This document shows, piece after piece, positions 41,001 through 49,185 of a stretch of 64,000 nucleotides of DNA (its first letter is position 1; every line of letters begins with the position of its first letter). Below the pieces are notes generated by a model, which was given only the letters and a program-made list of their open reading frames with translations, ran no database searches and was not told the origin of the DNA. Origin of the DNA: Denitromonas ohlonensis (lineage in GTDB: Bacteria > Pseudomonadota > Gammaproteobacteria > Burkholderiales > Rhodocyclaceae). The stretch covers positions 248,001-312,000 of the forward strand of contig NZ_VMNI01000006.1 of the NCBI RefSeq assembly GCF_007625205.1. Reading direction: 5' to 3'. A program made the translations under genes and the position numbers.

Positions 41001-41758
41001 ATGCCATTGCCGTCGACCACGCCGCGGCCCTTTGAATCCTTGCCGATGGCCTCGATGGCGCCGACATAGGCGTCCAAATAGCGCTGGGCGTCTTCAGCCG
41101 TCATGGCCGCCTCGCCCAGCATGTCAAAAGAGTACCGGTAACCGCGCTTCTCGGTGGCCTTGCCGCGCGTCAGCGCTTCGTCGATATCGCGACCGGTCAC
41201 GAACTGCTCGCCGAGCATGCGCATGGCCAGATCCATGCCCTTGCGGATCAGCGGTTCGCCGCCACGCTGCATCAGCCGGGTCAGCGCGGTGCCGAGGCTC
41301 TGCTCGCTGCTGGTGGCCACCAGCCGACCGGTCACCAGCAGCCCCCAGGTGGCCGCGTTGACGAACAACGAGGGACTGTTGCCGAGGTGGGCACGCCAGT
41401 CGCCGTCCGACAGCTTGTCGCGGATCAGGCGGTCAGCGGTGGCCTTGTCGGGCACACGCAGCAGCGCTTCGGCCAGACACATCAGGGCCACGCCTTCCTG
41501 GCTCGACAGCGAAAATTCCTTCATCAGCGCATCGACGCCGCTGGAGCGACTGCGGTCGCCGCGCAGGCCGGCGACCAACCGGCCGGCCAGCGCATGGACC
41601 TTGTCTTGCAGCTCGGGCGCCAGACGCGCGGCCTCGACCAGCGGCGGCACACATTCGGGCTCGGGGCTGCGGTAGTGGGCGGTGATGCGCTCGCGCAGCG
41701 CGTTGCGCGGCGTGCTCGGCAGCGCGGCGGCCGCCGGGTTCATCGTAGCGATAGTCAT
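38081..41758 (-). CDS. putA: Bifunctional proline dehydrogenase / P5C dehydrogenase PutA
   Basis: PutA oxidises proline to glutamate. It has 1225 residues, a long type. It lacks the N-terminal ribbon-helix-helix of trifunctional PutA. The PRODH barrel (about 150-460) has SYEFQCLHGMGEPLYDQV and RLVKGAYWDAEIKRA. The P5C dehydrogenase (about 560-1000) has the catalytic Cys in SAGQRCSALRVL and Glu in AETGGQN. A C-terminal extension (about 1000-1225) resembles a second ALDH-like domain. It is downstream of an AGCS symporter. Confidence 0.96.
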   Translation of the reverse strand: MTIATMNPAAAALPSTPRNALRERITAHYRSPEPECVPPLVEAARLAPELQDKVHALAGRLVAGLRGDRSRSSGVDALMKEFSLSSQEGVALMCLAEALLRVPDKATADRLIRDKLSDGDWRAHLGNSPSLFVNAATWGLLVTGRLVATSSEQSLGTALTRLMQRGGEPLIRKGMDLAMRMLGEQFVTGRDIDEALTRGKATEKRGYRYSFDMLGEAAMTAEDAQRYLDAYVGAIEAIGKDSKGRGVVDGNGISIKLSALHPRYVWSQPDRVMAELLPRVKALCLLARSFDIGLNIDAEEADRLELSLDLLEALAMDDELAGWAGLGFVVQAYQKRAPFVLDFIIDLAERSGQRLMVRLVKGAYWDAEIKRAQIDGLDGYPVFTRKVFTDVSYLACAQKLLDARARIYPQFATHNAQTMAAIMHMAGPDYTKGSYEFQCLHGMGEPLYDQVVSSREIARLVRIYAPVGSHETLLAYLVRRLLENGANTSFVNRIVDENVPIEELIADPVEEAARLSGAPHPKIVLPAELYGAGRTNSAGYDLSNEGVRARLAEALAKSAGRRFEAAPMLADALPSASADAARPVLNPADHSDTVGAVLEATLADVDVALAAADAVADPWAMRAPAERAAIIARAGDLMERDGPALIALAVREAGKSWLNAVAELREAVDFCRYYAAQAAEFDNGAHRPVGPVLCISPWNFPLAIFSGQVAAALAAGNPVLAKPAEQTPLIAAAAVRLFREAGVPDAALQLLPGPGETVGAALVGDARVRGVMFTGSTEVANIINRTVAARGGDVPLIAETGGQNVMIVDSTALPEQVVADVVASSFDSAGQRCSALRVLCLQADIADHVLEMLAGATRELSIGNTADVRIDIGPVIDAEAQANLERHVADMQAKGARVTRMPLGAECAKGTFVAPTVIEIGSLADLTREQFGPILHVMRFKARDIDKVVEQINASGYGLTLGVHSRIDECIERIAERAHVGNMYVNRNMIGAVVGVQPFGGEGRSGTGPKAGGPLYLHRLLRRTPGAVLSRSAAVIDDPAPFQALLDWIDGGGRAILEGDDVQVLRDRADAYRARRLSGLKLDLPGPTGEDNSLRFVARGRVAGVASNQVARVHQLLAALASGNRIVFAANASAQALLGLLPKTLTAWVSVEDDWLGAGVDAVLFDGKDADADAWRQRLAERDAPITSLVRAEPEYDLARLVHERTLSVNTAAAGGNASLMTMGA

Positions 41759-41829
41759 GGATCAGAACTCCAATCTTGCCCGGCCGGGGCGGGGTGCACC
41801 GGCCGGGAGGTATCGAAAGGCCAGTGGAT

Positions 41830-43341
41830 TCAGTGGAAACGCTTGATCTCGCCGGACGCCAGCTTGGCCTGGTATTGCGCCAGTTCGCGCTTGACCACGG
41901 GCATCAGCAGGTAGAGGCCGATCACGTTGGGGATGGCCATGGCGAAGATCATCGAGTCGGAGAAGTCGATGACCGGGCCGAGGCTCATGCTCGCGCCGAT
42001 CACCACGCAGATGCAGAAGAACAGCTTGTAGATGTTCTCGACCGTCTTGTTCTCGCCGAACAGATACGTCGTCGCCTTCAGGCCGTAGTAGGACCACGAG
42101 ATCATGGTCGAGAAGGCGAACAACACCACCGCCACCGCCAGCACCACCGGGAACCACGGGAAGGCGGTCGCAAACGCGGCCGAGGTCAGCTCGACACCGG
42201 TCAGGCCGGAGTCCAGCGTACCGCTGACCACGATCACCACGGCCGTCATGGTGCAAATCACCACGGTGTCGATGAAGGGCTCGAGCAGCGCGACGAAGCC
42301 TTCGGTCACCGGCTCCTTGGTGCGCACCGCCGAGTGGGCGATGGCCGCCGAGCCGATGCCGGCCTCGTTCGAGAACGCCGCCCGTTTGAAGCCCTGGATC
42401 AGCGCGCCGAGCACGCCGCCGGCCACCCCTTCGCCGGTAAACGCGCCGGAGACAATCTGACCAAACGCCCAACCGATCTTGTCGTAGTTGGAGATCATGA
42501 TGACGATGCCGGCGCCGACATAGATGGCCGCCATGAAGGGCACGATTTTCTCGGTGACATGGGCGATCGACTTCAGACCGCCGATGATCACCATGCCCAC
42601 CACCACCGCCAGCACCAGACCGATCAACCAGCCCTTGTCCGCAAAGAAGCTGGCGTCGCCGCCGGTGACGTTGGCAATTTGCTGCGCCGCCTGGTTGGCC
42701 TGGAACATGTTGCCGCCACCGATCGCGCCGCCGATGCAACACACCGAGAAGATCGCTGCCAGTGCACGCCCGAGGCCCGGCTTGCCGAGGTCGGCAAAGC
42801 CACGCGACAGGTAATACATCGGGCCGCCGGAAATGGTGCCATCGGCGTTCTCGCGCCGAAACTTCACACCCAGCGTGCATTCAGTGAACTTGGAGGCCAT
42901 GCCGAGCAGGCCGGCCAGAATCATCCAGAAAGTCGCGCCGGCGCCGCCGATGGACACGGCCACCGCCACACCCGCGATATTGCCCAGCCCGACCGTTGCC
43001 GACAGCGCGGTGGTCAGAGCCTGAAAGTGCGACACCTCGCCCGCATCGTTGGGGTCGGCATAGCGCCCACGCACCAGATCGAGCGAGTGTTTGACCCCGC
43101 GAAACTGGATAAAGCCAAAGTAGATCGAGCACACCGCCGCCGCGGTAATCAACCAGCCGACAATCAGCGGAAACGACACGTCGCCGATCTGGACCGAGTA
43201 GAAAATGATGCTCACGATGAAGTTGGATACGGGGGCCACCGCAGCATTGATCGCCGCGTCGATGCCGCCGCCTTCTTGCGCCAGCGCGAGCGCGGGCGTC
43301 AGCGCGGCCACGATGGCGGCGCCCAGCTTGAAAATGGACAT
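41830..43341 (-). CDS. Alanine/glycine:cation (Na+) symporter, AGCS family
   Basis: This sodium-coupled amino acid permease has 503 residues from ATG 43341, a likely N-terminal signal-like helix and about eleven transmembrane segments. [20 protein letters not shown] is the AGCS signature, and [18 protein letters not shown] is a second conserved region. The frame is open to 43392. It lies 71 bp upstream of putA on the same strand, so proline, alanine or glycine may be its substrate. Confidence 0.92.
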   Translation of the reverse strand: MSIFKLGAAIVAALTPALALAQEGGGIDAAINAAVAPVSNFIVSIIFYSVQIGDVSFPLIVGWLITAAAVCSIYFGFIQFRGVKHSLDLVRGRYADPNDAGEVSHFQALTTALSATVGLGNIAGVAVAVSIGGAGATFWMILAGLLGMASKFTECTLGVKFRRENADGTISGGPMYYLSRGFADLGKPGLGRALAAIFSVCCIGGAIGGGNMFQANQAAQQIANVTGGDASFFADKGWLIGLVLAVVVGMVIIGGLKSIAHVTEKIVPFMAAIYVGAGIVIMISNYDKIGWAFGQIVSGAFTGEGVAGGVLGALIQGFKRAAFSNEAGIGSAAIAHSAVRTKEPVTEGFVALLEPFIDTVVICTMTAVVIVVSGTLDSGLTGVELTSAAFATAFPWFPVVLAVAVVLFAFSTMISWSYYGLKATTYLFGENKTVENIYKLFFCICVVIGASMSLGPVIDFSDSMIFAMAIPNVIGLYLLMPVVKRELAQYQAKLASGEIKRFH

Positions 43342-43397
43342 GGATTGTCTCCTGCGTATTTTTATAATGGGGTGCGCGTCGATCGGACGCACGAGAC

Positions 43398-43829
43398 TCA
43401 GGGCACGACCGTGACCGGCACCGGCGAGGCCTGAATCAGCGAGATGCCCAGCGTGCCCATGAAGCGCGACGCCAGGTTCGAGGTGCCCTTGCGGCCGACG
43501 ACAATGATCGAGTCAGGGTACTTGCCCGCGATCTCGCACATGATCTCGGCCGGGTCGCCATAGCGCACTTCGCTGCTCACGCTCAGCCCGTCGGTGCGCA
43601 GCTTCTCGCACACCGGATCGACCACCGCTCTGGCGCGGATCACCTCTTTTTCGCGCAGCTTGTGTCGCTCGGCGATCTCTTCCATGGTCAGAAAGCTGTA
43701 GGGCGACCACTCCAGCACATGGACCACCAGCACCGCAGCGCCCCGCCCCTTGGCCGCCCTGGAGGCAAACTCGAGCGCACGCTCGGATGGTTTGGTTCCG
43801 TCGTATCCGACGATGAATGTCTTGATCAT
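43398..43829 (-). CDS. Universal stress protein (UspA family)
   Basis: This 143-residue Usp-domain protein starts at ATG 43829 ([20 protein letters not shown]). The ATP-binding glycine region is [13 protein letters not shown] and the C-terminus [11 protein letters not shown] is typical. It is 56 bp upstream of the AGCS gene on the same strand, so Usp-AGCS-putA may form one transcription unit. An AGGAGG lies upstream of the ATG. Confidence 0.9.
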   Translation of the reverse strand: MIKTFIVGYDGTKPSERALEFASRAAKGRGAAVLVVHVLEWSPYSFLTMEEIAERHKLREKEVIRARAVVDPVCEKLRTDGLSVSSEVRYGDPAEIMCEIAGKYPDSIIVVGRKGTSNLASRFMGTLGISLIQASPVPVTVVP

Positions 43830-43884
43830 GGTTCGGCTCCTCCTCTTGAGTGAGTGCCGGCCCCGGTTTTTCTGAACAGGCCGA

Positions 43885-43902
43885 CGAACCAATTATGGTT
43901 CG
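43885..43902. promoter_or_regulatory. Inverted repeat upstream of the usp-AGCS-putA unit
   Basis: CGAACCA-ATTA-TGGTTCG is a perfect 7-bp dyad in an AT-rich region, 56 bp before the USP start. It is a candidate operator; the reader is unknown. Confidence 0.5.
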
Positions 43903-44143
43903 ATAATCGCAGCCAATGGCTCCATAATCTCCATTTATAAGACCATATAGTTTTGTTTTTTTTCGAAATTCAGACGTTTAGCCTGCAATGCGTAACAAGT
44001 GCAGCGCTCATCGCCAGCCCCCGCCGCGGGGCGGCACTGAGCCCACCGCCGATCACTCGGTCGGAGACGTTCAGCCATCAGGGGCGAAAGCACCGCGGAG
44101 AACGCACAGGGCCGGGCGCCCGTCGGGCCACACCGCGCCAAAC
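43903..44143. other. Intergenic stretch without a gene
   Basis: The 387-bp gap between the USP gene and the ACP phosphodiesterase gene contains the dyad at 43885-43902, an AT-rich promoter-like block (to about 43980) and repeat family 2 (44144-44229). I see no gene in the rest. Confidence 0.6.
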
Positions 44144-44229
44144 GCAGGGCGGATAAGCGCAGTGCATCCACCGAACAACGCTACGACGCGGCACCGATGG
44201 CGGATGCGCCTGCGGCTTATCCGCCCTGC
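44144..44229. repeat. Intergenic repeat family 2, copy 2 (86-bp hairpin)
   Basis: The left arm 44144-44172 (GCAGGGCGGATAAGC...) and right arm 44199-44229 (...GCTTATCCGCCCTGC) are inverted repeats. The right arm carries the last four codons and TAA stop of the ACP phosphodiesterase gene. Confidence 0.8.
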
Positions 44230-44810
44230 GGCGTCTTGAAACGCCTGGCGAACGCCTGTGCGTCGGCCAGGAATGCGACCGCATCCTCGCCAAAGCCGGC
44301 GTAGTGCGTCCGCAGCGCCTCGCCGCAGCCGAGGAAGGCGTCTGGGCGTTTGAGACGGCGGGCGATACGATCGAGCGCGTAGACGATGGAGTCCACCTCG
44401 CGGTAGGAACTCAGCCAGTCGTGCTCGGCCATGCGGGCAACCACCGGCGCGGCGCGCGCGGGCAGCCGATGGCGGTGCGCCGCGAGCAGGGCGTACTGCC
44501 GGGCGGCGTAGTCGGGCAGCGCTTCACCGGGATGCCAGATCGGCCACTCGGCGGCCAGAAAATGATCGTAGAACATATCGACCATCACCCCGGCAAAGCG
44601 CCGGTGCGGGCCGGTCACGCGTTCGCGGGAGCGCTGGAAGGCCGGGTGGCTGTCGGCGAAGGCGTCGATCGCACGGTGTAGCGCGACGCCGCCGGCGATG
44701 TCGGCCGGCAGATCGCCGGGCAGCGCGCCTTTCACAAAGTCGCCCGCCACCGCGCCCAGCCGCGCGCCTTCGTCCGGCCCGGCCAGCCACAGGTGGGCGA
44801 GAAAATTCAC
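44217..44810 (-). CDS. acpH: Acyl carrier protein phosphodiesterase (AcpH, DUF479)
   Basis: AcpH removes 4'-phosphopantetheine from holo-ACP. It has 197 residues from GTG 44810, overlapping the LysR stop (GTGA). NFLAHLWLAG at the start, GVALHRAIDAFADSHPAF and FYDHFLAAEW are HD-like metal-binding motifs of the family. The last residues (PQGG and the stop) come from repeat family 2. The frame is open further upstream in the LysR gene but out of context. Confidence 0.88.
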   Translation of the reverse strand: MNFLAHLWLAGPDEGARLGAVAGDFVKGALPGDLPADIAGGVALHRAIDAFADSHPAFQRSRERVTGPHRRFAGVMVDMFYDHFLAAEWPIWHPGEALPDYAARQYALLAAHRHRLPARAAPVVARMAEHDWLSSYREVDSIVYALDRIARRLKRPDAFLGCGEALRTHYAGFGEDAVAFLADAQAFARRFKTPQGG

Positions 44811-45724
44811 TCCGCCAGCCCCTCGCGCAGCCAGTCCATGAACTCGGCCACTTCGGGGCGCCCCTGATCGGCGGTGGCGCAGGTGACGTAGTAACTGAGG
44901 GGCGAGACGGTGGTCACCTCGGTGATCGGCACCAGTCGGCCCGAATCGAGCCAGGCCGCCGCCAGGCGGCGCGGGCTGATCGCCACGCCGAGGCCGGCAC
45001 TGGCCGCTTCGAGCAGCATGCCCAGGTCGTTGAAGACCGCGCCGCGCTCGGGCTCGGACGCCGGCAAGCCGGCCGCCTGCAGCCACGCGCCCCATGGCAA
45101 CAGCGGCGAACGCAGCAAGGTGGCAGCGGCCACATCGGCCACGCTGCGCAGCCCGTGGGCGGTGATGTAGGTGGGTGCGGCCAGGGGGCCGAGACGGTCT
45201 TCGAACAGACGATGAACCACGCCGCTCAGCTCCTTGCCATCGCTCCAGCGAATCGCCACATCGGCCGGCTCGGTGACTTCGGCGAGTAAGGGGTTGCCGA
45301 CGTGGACTTCCAGATCGATGTCGTCGCGGTCCTGCAAAAAGGCGGGCAGGCGCGGCATGAGCAACTGGCGGGCGAAGGTCGGCGGGGCGGACACCCGCAG
45401 GCGCACCCTACCCGCGGCAATGCGCCCGCCCGAATGGGCCAGCGCGGTGAAGGCTTCGCGCACCTGGGCGAGGTACATGCGCCCGCCGGTGGTCAGACGC
45501 ACGCCAGTCGAGCTGCGCTCGAACAACTGCATCGCCAATTGCTGCTCAAGCTGACGGATGCGATGGCTGACCGCGCTGGGCGTCACGCACAACTCTTCAG
45601 CCGCCGGCGCAAAACCGCCCAGACGCGCCGCGGCCTCGAAAGCGGCCAGGGCATGCATGGGCGGTACGCGGCGAAACAGGGGTTCGGTGCTCACGGCAGG
45701 ACTCGTCTGACGGAATCCGGCCAT
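44807..45724 (-). CDS. LysR-family regulator (GcvA-like)
   Basis: This 305-residue regulator has an N-terminal HTH (GFAPAAEELCVTPSAVSHRI) and effector domain. PPMHALAAFEAAARLGGF and LFERSSTGVRLTTGG are typical of the GcvA subgroup. The start is uncertain: ATG 45724 or a GTG at 45694. It is translationally coupled to acpH (GTGA), an unusual pairing. Its targets are unknown. Confidence 0.9.
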   Translation of the reverse strand: MAGFRQTSPAVSTEPLFRRVPPMHALAAFEAAARLGGFAPAAEELCVTPSAVSHRIRQLEQQLAMQLFERSSTGVRLTTGGRMYLAQVREAFTALAHSGGRIAAGRVRLRVSAPPTFARQLLMPRLPAFLQDRDDIDLEVHVGNPLLAEVTEPADVAIRWSDGKELSGVVHRLFEDRLGPLAAPTYITAHGLRSVADVAAATLLRSPLLPWGAWLQAAGLPASEPERGAVFNDLGMLLEAASAGLGVAISPRRLAAAWLDSGRLVPITEVTTVSPLSYYVTCATADQGRPEVAEFMDWLREGLAE

Positions 45725-45775
45725 TGCACCACAAATTGCCGGCGCGGACGATGTGCGGCCGGCGCCAGCGACCGA

Positions 45776-46357
45776 TCAACTGCCCTTCGGCAGGCGCCCC
45801 ATCAAATAGAAGGGCTCGTTCGGCGGAGTGCCGGTGAGGTGCACCAGGCGGTTGCTCATGGCAAAGAAGGCGGTGATGGCGCCAATGTCCCAGATCGCCT
45901 CGTCGTCAAAGCCATGCTCGCGCAATGCGGCCATGTCGGCGTCCTCAACCGCGCCGCCGTTGGTCGACAGCTTCATGGCGAAGTCGAGCATCGCACGCTG
46001 GCGGTCGGTGATTTCGGCCTTGCGATAGTTGGTGGCGAGCTGGTCAGCCACACGCGCGTTCTTGGCGCGAATGCGCAGCACGGCACCGTGCGCCACCACG
46101 CAGTACAGGCAGTTGCCGGCACCCGAGGTGGCCACCACGATCATCTCGCGCTCAGCCTTGGTCAGGCCCTCGTTCTTTTCCATCAGCGCATCGTGGTAGT
46201 CAAAAAACGCGCGGAACTCGGCCGGGCGATGCGCCAGCATGAGAAACACATTGGGGATGAAGCCGGCCTTCTCCTGCACACCGAGGATGCGCTCGCGCAC
46301 ATCGTCGGCCAGGTCGGTGAGTTCGGGCACGGGAAAACGGCTGATACGGTCAGACAT
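45776..46357 (-). CDS. AhpD/carboxymuconolactone decarboxylase-like peroxidase
   Basis: This 193-residue alpha-helical protein has the AhpD-type redox motif CLYCVVAHG (CxxC with a nearby His). The N-terminal LADDVRERILGVQEKAGFIPN and MIVVATSGAGN are those of peroxidase-related CMD proteins. It lies 60 bp downstream of acuI on the same strand, so it belongs to the acuR-acuI unit. It probably removes peroxides; the physiological substrate is unknown. Confidence 0.88.
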   Translation of the reverse strand: MSDRISRFPVPELTDLADDVRERILGVQEKAGFIPNVFLMLAHRPAEFRAFFDYHDALMEKNEGLTKAEREMIVVATSGAGNCLYCVVAHGAVLRIRAKNARVADQLATNYRKAEITDRQRAMLDFAMKLSTNGGAVEDADMAALREHGFDDEAIWDIGAITAFFAMSNRLVHLTGTPPNEPFYLMGRLPKGS

Positions 46358-46417
46358 GGGAACACTCCAGAGTCACACATCAAACACGCCGGGCGGTATG
46401 AGCCGCCCGGCACGGGT

Positions 46418-47401
46418 TTAGCGATTCACATCCACCACGACACGACCGCGAATGGTGCCAGCCATCAGCTCGCCCGCCGCGTCGATCGCCTCAGACAACG
46501 CGATTTCGCGGGTGATGAGCTCCAGCTTGCTCACATCCAGATCGGTCGCCAGACGGTTCCAGGCGTCAATACGGTCAGCCTTGGGTGCCATCACGCTGTC
46601 GATCCCCGCCAGCGTCACGCCCCGCAAAATGAAAGGCGCGACCGAGGACGGGAAGTCCATGCCCTGCGCCAGACCGCAGCAAGTGACCACGCCGCGGTAC
46701 TTGGTGGTGGCGCACACATTGGCCAGGGTGTGGCTGCCGACGGTATCCACGGCACCGGCCCAGCGCTCCTTGCCCAGCGGACGGCCCGGCTCGGTGAACA
46801 TGGCGCGATCCACAATCTCGGCGGCGCCCAGCGTCTTCAGATACTCGCCTTCGGCCGGGCGGCCGGTCGAGGCCACCACGGTGTAGCCCAGCTTGGCCAG
46901 AATCGCCACCGCCACGCTGCCCACGCCACCGGCCGCGCCAGTGACCAGAATCTCGCCCTTGTCCGGCGTCACGCCATGGCGCTCAAGCGCCATCACGCAA
47001 AGCATGGCGGTATAACCGGCGGTGCCGATCGCCATCGCCTGCGCGGGGGAGAACGCTGCGGGCAGCGGCACCAGCCAGTCGCCCTTCAAGCGCGCCTTCT
47101 GCGCCAGACCGCCCGGATGGACTTCACCCACACCCCAGCCGTTGAGCACCACCGCATCGCCGACCTTGAAGTCAGCATGCGAGCTGGCCATCACCGAACC
47201 GGCCAGATCCACGCCCGGCACCATCGGAAACCGACGCACCACCGGCCCCTTGCCGGTAATCGCCAGACCATCCTTGTAGTTCAGGGTCGAGTACGCGACC
47301 TTGACGGTCACGTCGCCCTCGGGCAGATCCTCGTCGTTCTGGTCCTTCAATTCGGCGCGGTAGCCGGCCTCGTCCTTGTTGATCACGATTGCTTTATACA
47401 T
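46418..47401 (-). CDS. acuI: Acrylyl-CoA reductase (AcuI/YhdH, zinc-independent MDR)
   Basis: AcuI reduces acrylyl-CoA to propionyl-CoA with NADPH, detoxifying acrylate and related compounds. This protein has 327 residues from ATG 47401, with AGGAGA about six bases upstream. [20 protein letters not shown] is typical of AcuI, and [20 protein letters not shown] is the NADPH-binding loop. It lies downstream of a TetR gene as in Rhodobacter acuR-acuI. A TetR-type operator sits between them. Confidence 0.93.
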   Translation of the reverse strand: MYKAIVINKDEAGYRAELKDQNDEDLPEGDVTVKVAYSTLNYKDGLAITGKGPVVRRFPMVPGVDLAGSVMASSHADFKVGDAVVLNGWGVGEVHPGGLAQKARLKGDWLVPLPAAFSPAQAMAIGTAGYTAMLCVMALERHGVTPDKGEILVTGAAGGVGSVAVAILAKLGYTVVASTGRPAEGEYLKTLGAAEIVDRAMFTEPGRPLGKERWAGAVDTVGSHTLANVCATTKYRGVVTCCGLAQGMDFPSSVAPFILRGVTLAGIDSVMAPKADRIDAWNRLATDLDVSKLELITREIALSEAIDAAGELMAGTIRGRVVVDVNR

Positions 47402-47447
47402 AGTGTTCTCCTCTCTCTTTGCGACCCATCGTTGGGGCCAAACCAAT

Positions 47448-47462
47448 TAGACCGATCGTCTA
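47448..47462. promoter_or_regulatory. TetR-type operator 2 (acuI promoter side)
   Basis: TAGACCGATCGTCTA has TAGAC/GTCTA arms and lies between the TetR gene and acuI. It differs from the copy at 48128-48142 in one base, so both are probably bound by the same repressor. Confidence 0.75.
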
Positions 47463-47480
47463 TTTCCGGTCAAAAAAATG

Positions 47481-48116
47481 TCACCGTGTGACTGCGGTAA
47501 AGAAGCCGTCGGTAAAACAGCGCAGCGGTGTGTCGCTACGCATCAGGCGCGCCCGCAGCACCGCGCCCTCCCAACCCACCCAGAAAAACGCCGCCCAGTG
47601 CTCGCAATCGAGCTCCGGCGCCAACGTGCCTTCCGCCTGCGCCGCGCGCAAACACTGCGCCAACCGCGCCTGCCAGTCGGCAAACACCGCCTCCAGCCGA
47701 TCGCGATACGACTCCGGCAAGGCACTCATCTCCTGCCCCAGATTGCCAATCAGGCAACCGCGTCGGAACTCATGCCGCGCAATCCCCGCCGCCGCGTCAT
47801 CCACAAAATCCGAAATCCGCAACAAGGCCGGCCGATCCGCCGCCAGAAACCAGCGGTCCAGCTTACGTGCAAAGTAGTCGGCGTAGGCCGCGATCACCGC
47901 ATGGCCAAAGGCTTCCTTGCTCTCAAAGTAATGATAGAACGAGCCCTTGGGCACGCCCACCTTCTTCAAGACTTCTTCAATCCCGGTCGCCGAAAACCCC
48001 TTCTCCGTCAGCGTCGCCATGCCACAACGCACCAGCGCATCGCGGGTGTCGAATTGATCATCCTGTCGTTTTGGGGGGCGGCCGCGACGGCGCGGCTCGG
48101 TGGTGTGTTCGGTCAT
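47481..48116 (-). CDS. acuR: TetR-family repressor (AcuR-like)
   Basis: This 211-residue TetR regulator starts at ATG 48116 (MTEHTTEPRRRGRPPKRQDD). The HTH is in GIEEVLKKVGVPKGSFYHYF. Its position upstream of acuI and matching operators on both sides of the gene (47448 and 48128) resemble the acrylate-responsive AcuR system, so autoregulation and control of acuI are likely. The ligand (acrylate or another acyl compound) is inference. Confidence 0.9.
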   Translation of the reverse strand: MTEHTTEPRRRGRPPKRQDDQFDTRDALVRCGMATLTEKGFSATGIEEVLKKVGVPKGSFYHYFESKEAFGHAVIAAYADYFARKLDRWFLAADRPALLRISDFVDDAAAGIARHEFRRGCLIGNLGQEMSALPESYRDRLEAVFADWQARLAQCLRAAQAEGTLAPELDCEHWAAFFWVGWEGAVLRARLMRSDTPLRCFTDGFFTAVTR

Positions 48117-48127
48117 GGAGTGAATAT

Positions 48128-48142
48128 TAGACCGACCGTCTA
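48128..48142. promoter_or_regulatory. TetR-type operator 1 (acuR promoter)
   Basis: TAGACCGACCGTCTA lies 12 bp before the acuR ATG. It matches the operator at 47448-47462 in 14 of 15 bases. Confidence 0.75.
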
Positions 48143-48461
48143 GAAAAGCAAGATATTTTTTCTTTCCGACAACTTCCATCCCCCGAACATCGTTTCGCAA
48201 GTCGACATTCTGACGCTCCGGCACAGGCTCAACCGACCACGGCCAGCCTCCGGCACCGCCATCGGCATGACGATTCGCGTGTCCCGATCATGTCGCACAA
48301 CTGTTTCAGCGCTGTCCTGGCTTTCTTGATTGAAGCGAATTGCTGCGCCGCACCGCGGCTCACCGAAATTTCCGGGGTACGACACCCACCAAGGCCGGAA
48401 CGCCCGCCGACAAAAGCGATGACGCCGGCCAGCAAAAATCCGTTCGCATAATCCAGAAGAG
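48143..48461. other. Intergenic stretch with presumed upstream activator region
   Basis: Of the 405 bp between acuR and the Rieske gene, this part holds no gene. TGTCCCGA and TGTCGCAC (about 48280-48297) are possible repeats for a sigma-54 activator, but I cannot define the site with confidence. Confidence 0.4.
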
Positions 48462-48477
48462 TGGCCCGCTTGTTGCA
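48462..48477 (+). promoter_or_regulatory. Sigma-54 (-24/-12) promoter of the Rieske-PQQ cluster
   Basis: TGGCCCGCTTGTTGCA matches the consensus TGGCAC-N5-TTGCA with one substitution at the fifth base. It lies 45 bp upstream of the Rieske gene. The sigma-54 activator gene at 54106 is the likely regulator. Confidence 0.85.
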
Positions 48478-48521
48478 AAAGAGCGGAAAAGAAAAATTTC
48501 AACCACGCGAAGGAGACATGA

Positions 48522-49130
48522 ATGAAGTGTGACCACCCAGACAAGGCGGCCGGTTGCGGTGCCACGTGCAACCAGGCCAGACGAGCCGCGCTGAAATTGT
48601 GCGCAGGGGCGGTGATCGGACTGGTGGCCACCGGCAAGGACAGCGCGTACGCCAACGACGCGGCCACGAGCCGGCCTCAGGCCGGCGACCGACTGGTCCT
48701 GGCCGATGGTGACTCGGGCGCCACGACCCCGCTGGATCTGGCCGGCATCGCCGTAGGCGACAAGCCGCTGTTCGCCTATCCGTTTGACCCCGCCACCGGC
48801 ACCTTGCGCGATGGCTCCCGGCTCAACCGTGTTGTGCTGATCCGGCTGGATCCGGCCGGGTTGGATGAGCGCACCCGCGGCCGGTCCGCCGATGGCGTCC
48901 TCGCCTATTCGGCCGTCTGCACGCATCAAGGCTGCGACGTCACCGAGTACAACCCGGACGAGAACGTCCTGTTCTGCTTTTGCCATTTTTCGAAATTTCA
49001 TCCGGCACATGGCGGAGAAGTTGTCGGGGGCCCCGCGCCACGCAATCTGCCGATGTTGCCGCTCCGTCTTGAAGGTAGCCAACTGGTCGTTGCCGACACC
49101 TTCACTTCCCGACCCGGCGTCACCTCGTAA
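48522..49130 (+). CDS. Tat-exported respiratory-type Rieske 2Fe-2S protein
   Basis: This 202-residue Rieske protein has a Tat-like signal (ARRAALK at about 19-25, then a hydrophobic stretch to about 36). Box I is CTHQGC (C133, H135, disulfide C138) and box II is CFCHFS (C152 and H155 ligands, disulfide C154). The disulfide pair and Ser157 indicate a high-potential respiratory or arsenite-oxidase-like type, not a dioxygenase ferredoxin. It is the first gene behind the sigma-54 promoter and precedes the PQQ dehydrogenase, so it may accept its electrons (inference). Confidence 0.88.
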   Translation: MKCDHPDKAAGCGATCNQARRAALKLCAGAVIGLVATGKDSAYANDAATSRPQAGDRLVLADGDSGATTPLDLAGIAVGDKPLFAYPFDPATGTLRDGSRLNRVVLIRLDPAGLDERTRGRSADGVLAYSAVCTHQGCDVTEYNPDENVLFCFCHFSKFHPAHGGEVVGGPAPRNLPMLPLRLEGSQLVVADTFTSRPGVTS

Positions 49131-49185
49131 GGAAACCGCCGCGTTTTTTGCTCGACCCACCAAGAAGAACTGCAGGAGACACTAC

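Noticed and set aside
45302-47491. A 729-codon plus-strand frame across LysR, AhpD-like and acuI genes
   Set aside because: Antisense to three genes with clear motifs; very His- and Arg-rich.
48280-48297. TGTCCCGA and TGTCGCAC as a defined activator site for the AcoR-like protein
   Set aside because: The repeat is too short and its spacing and symmetry too loose to call a site from one sequence.
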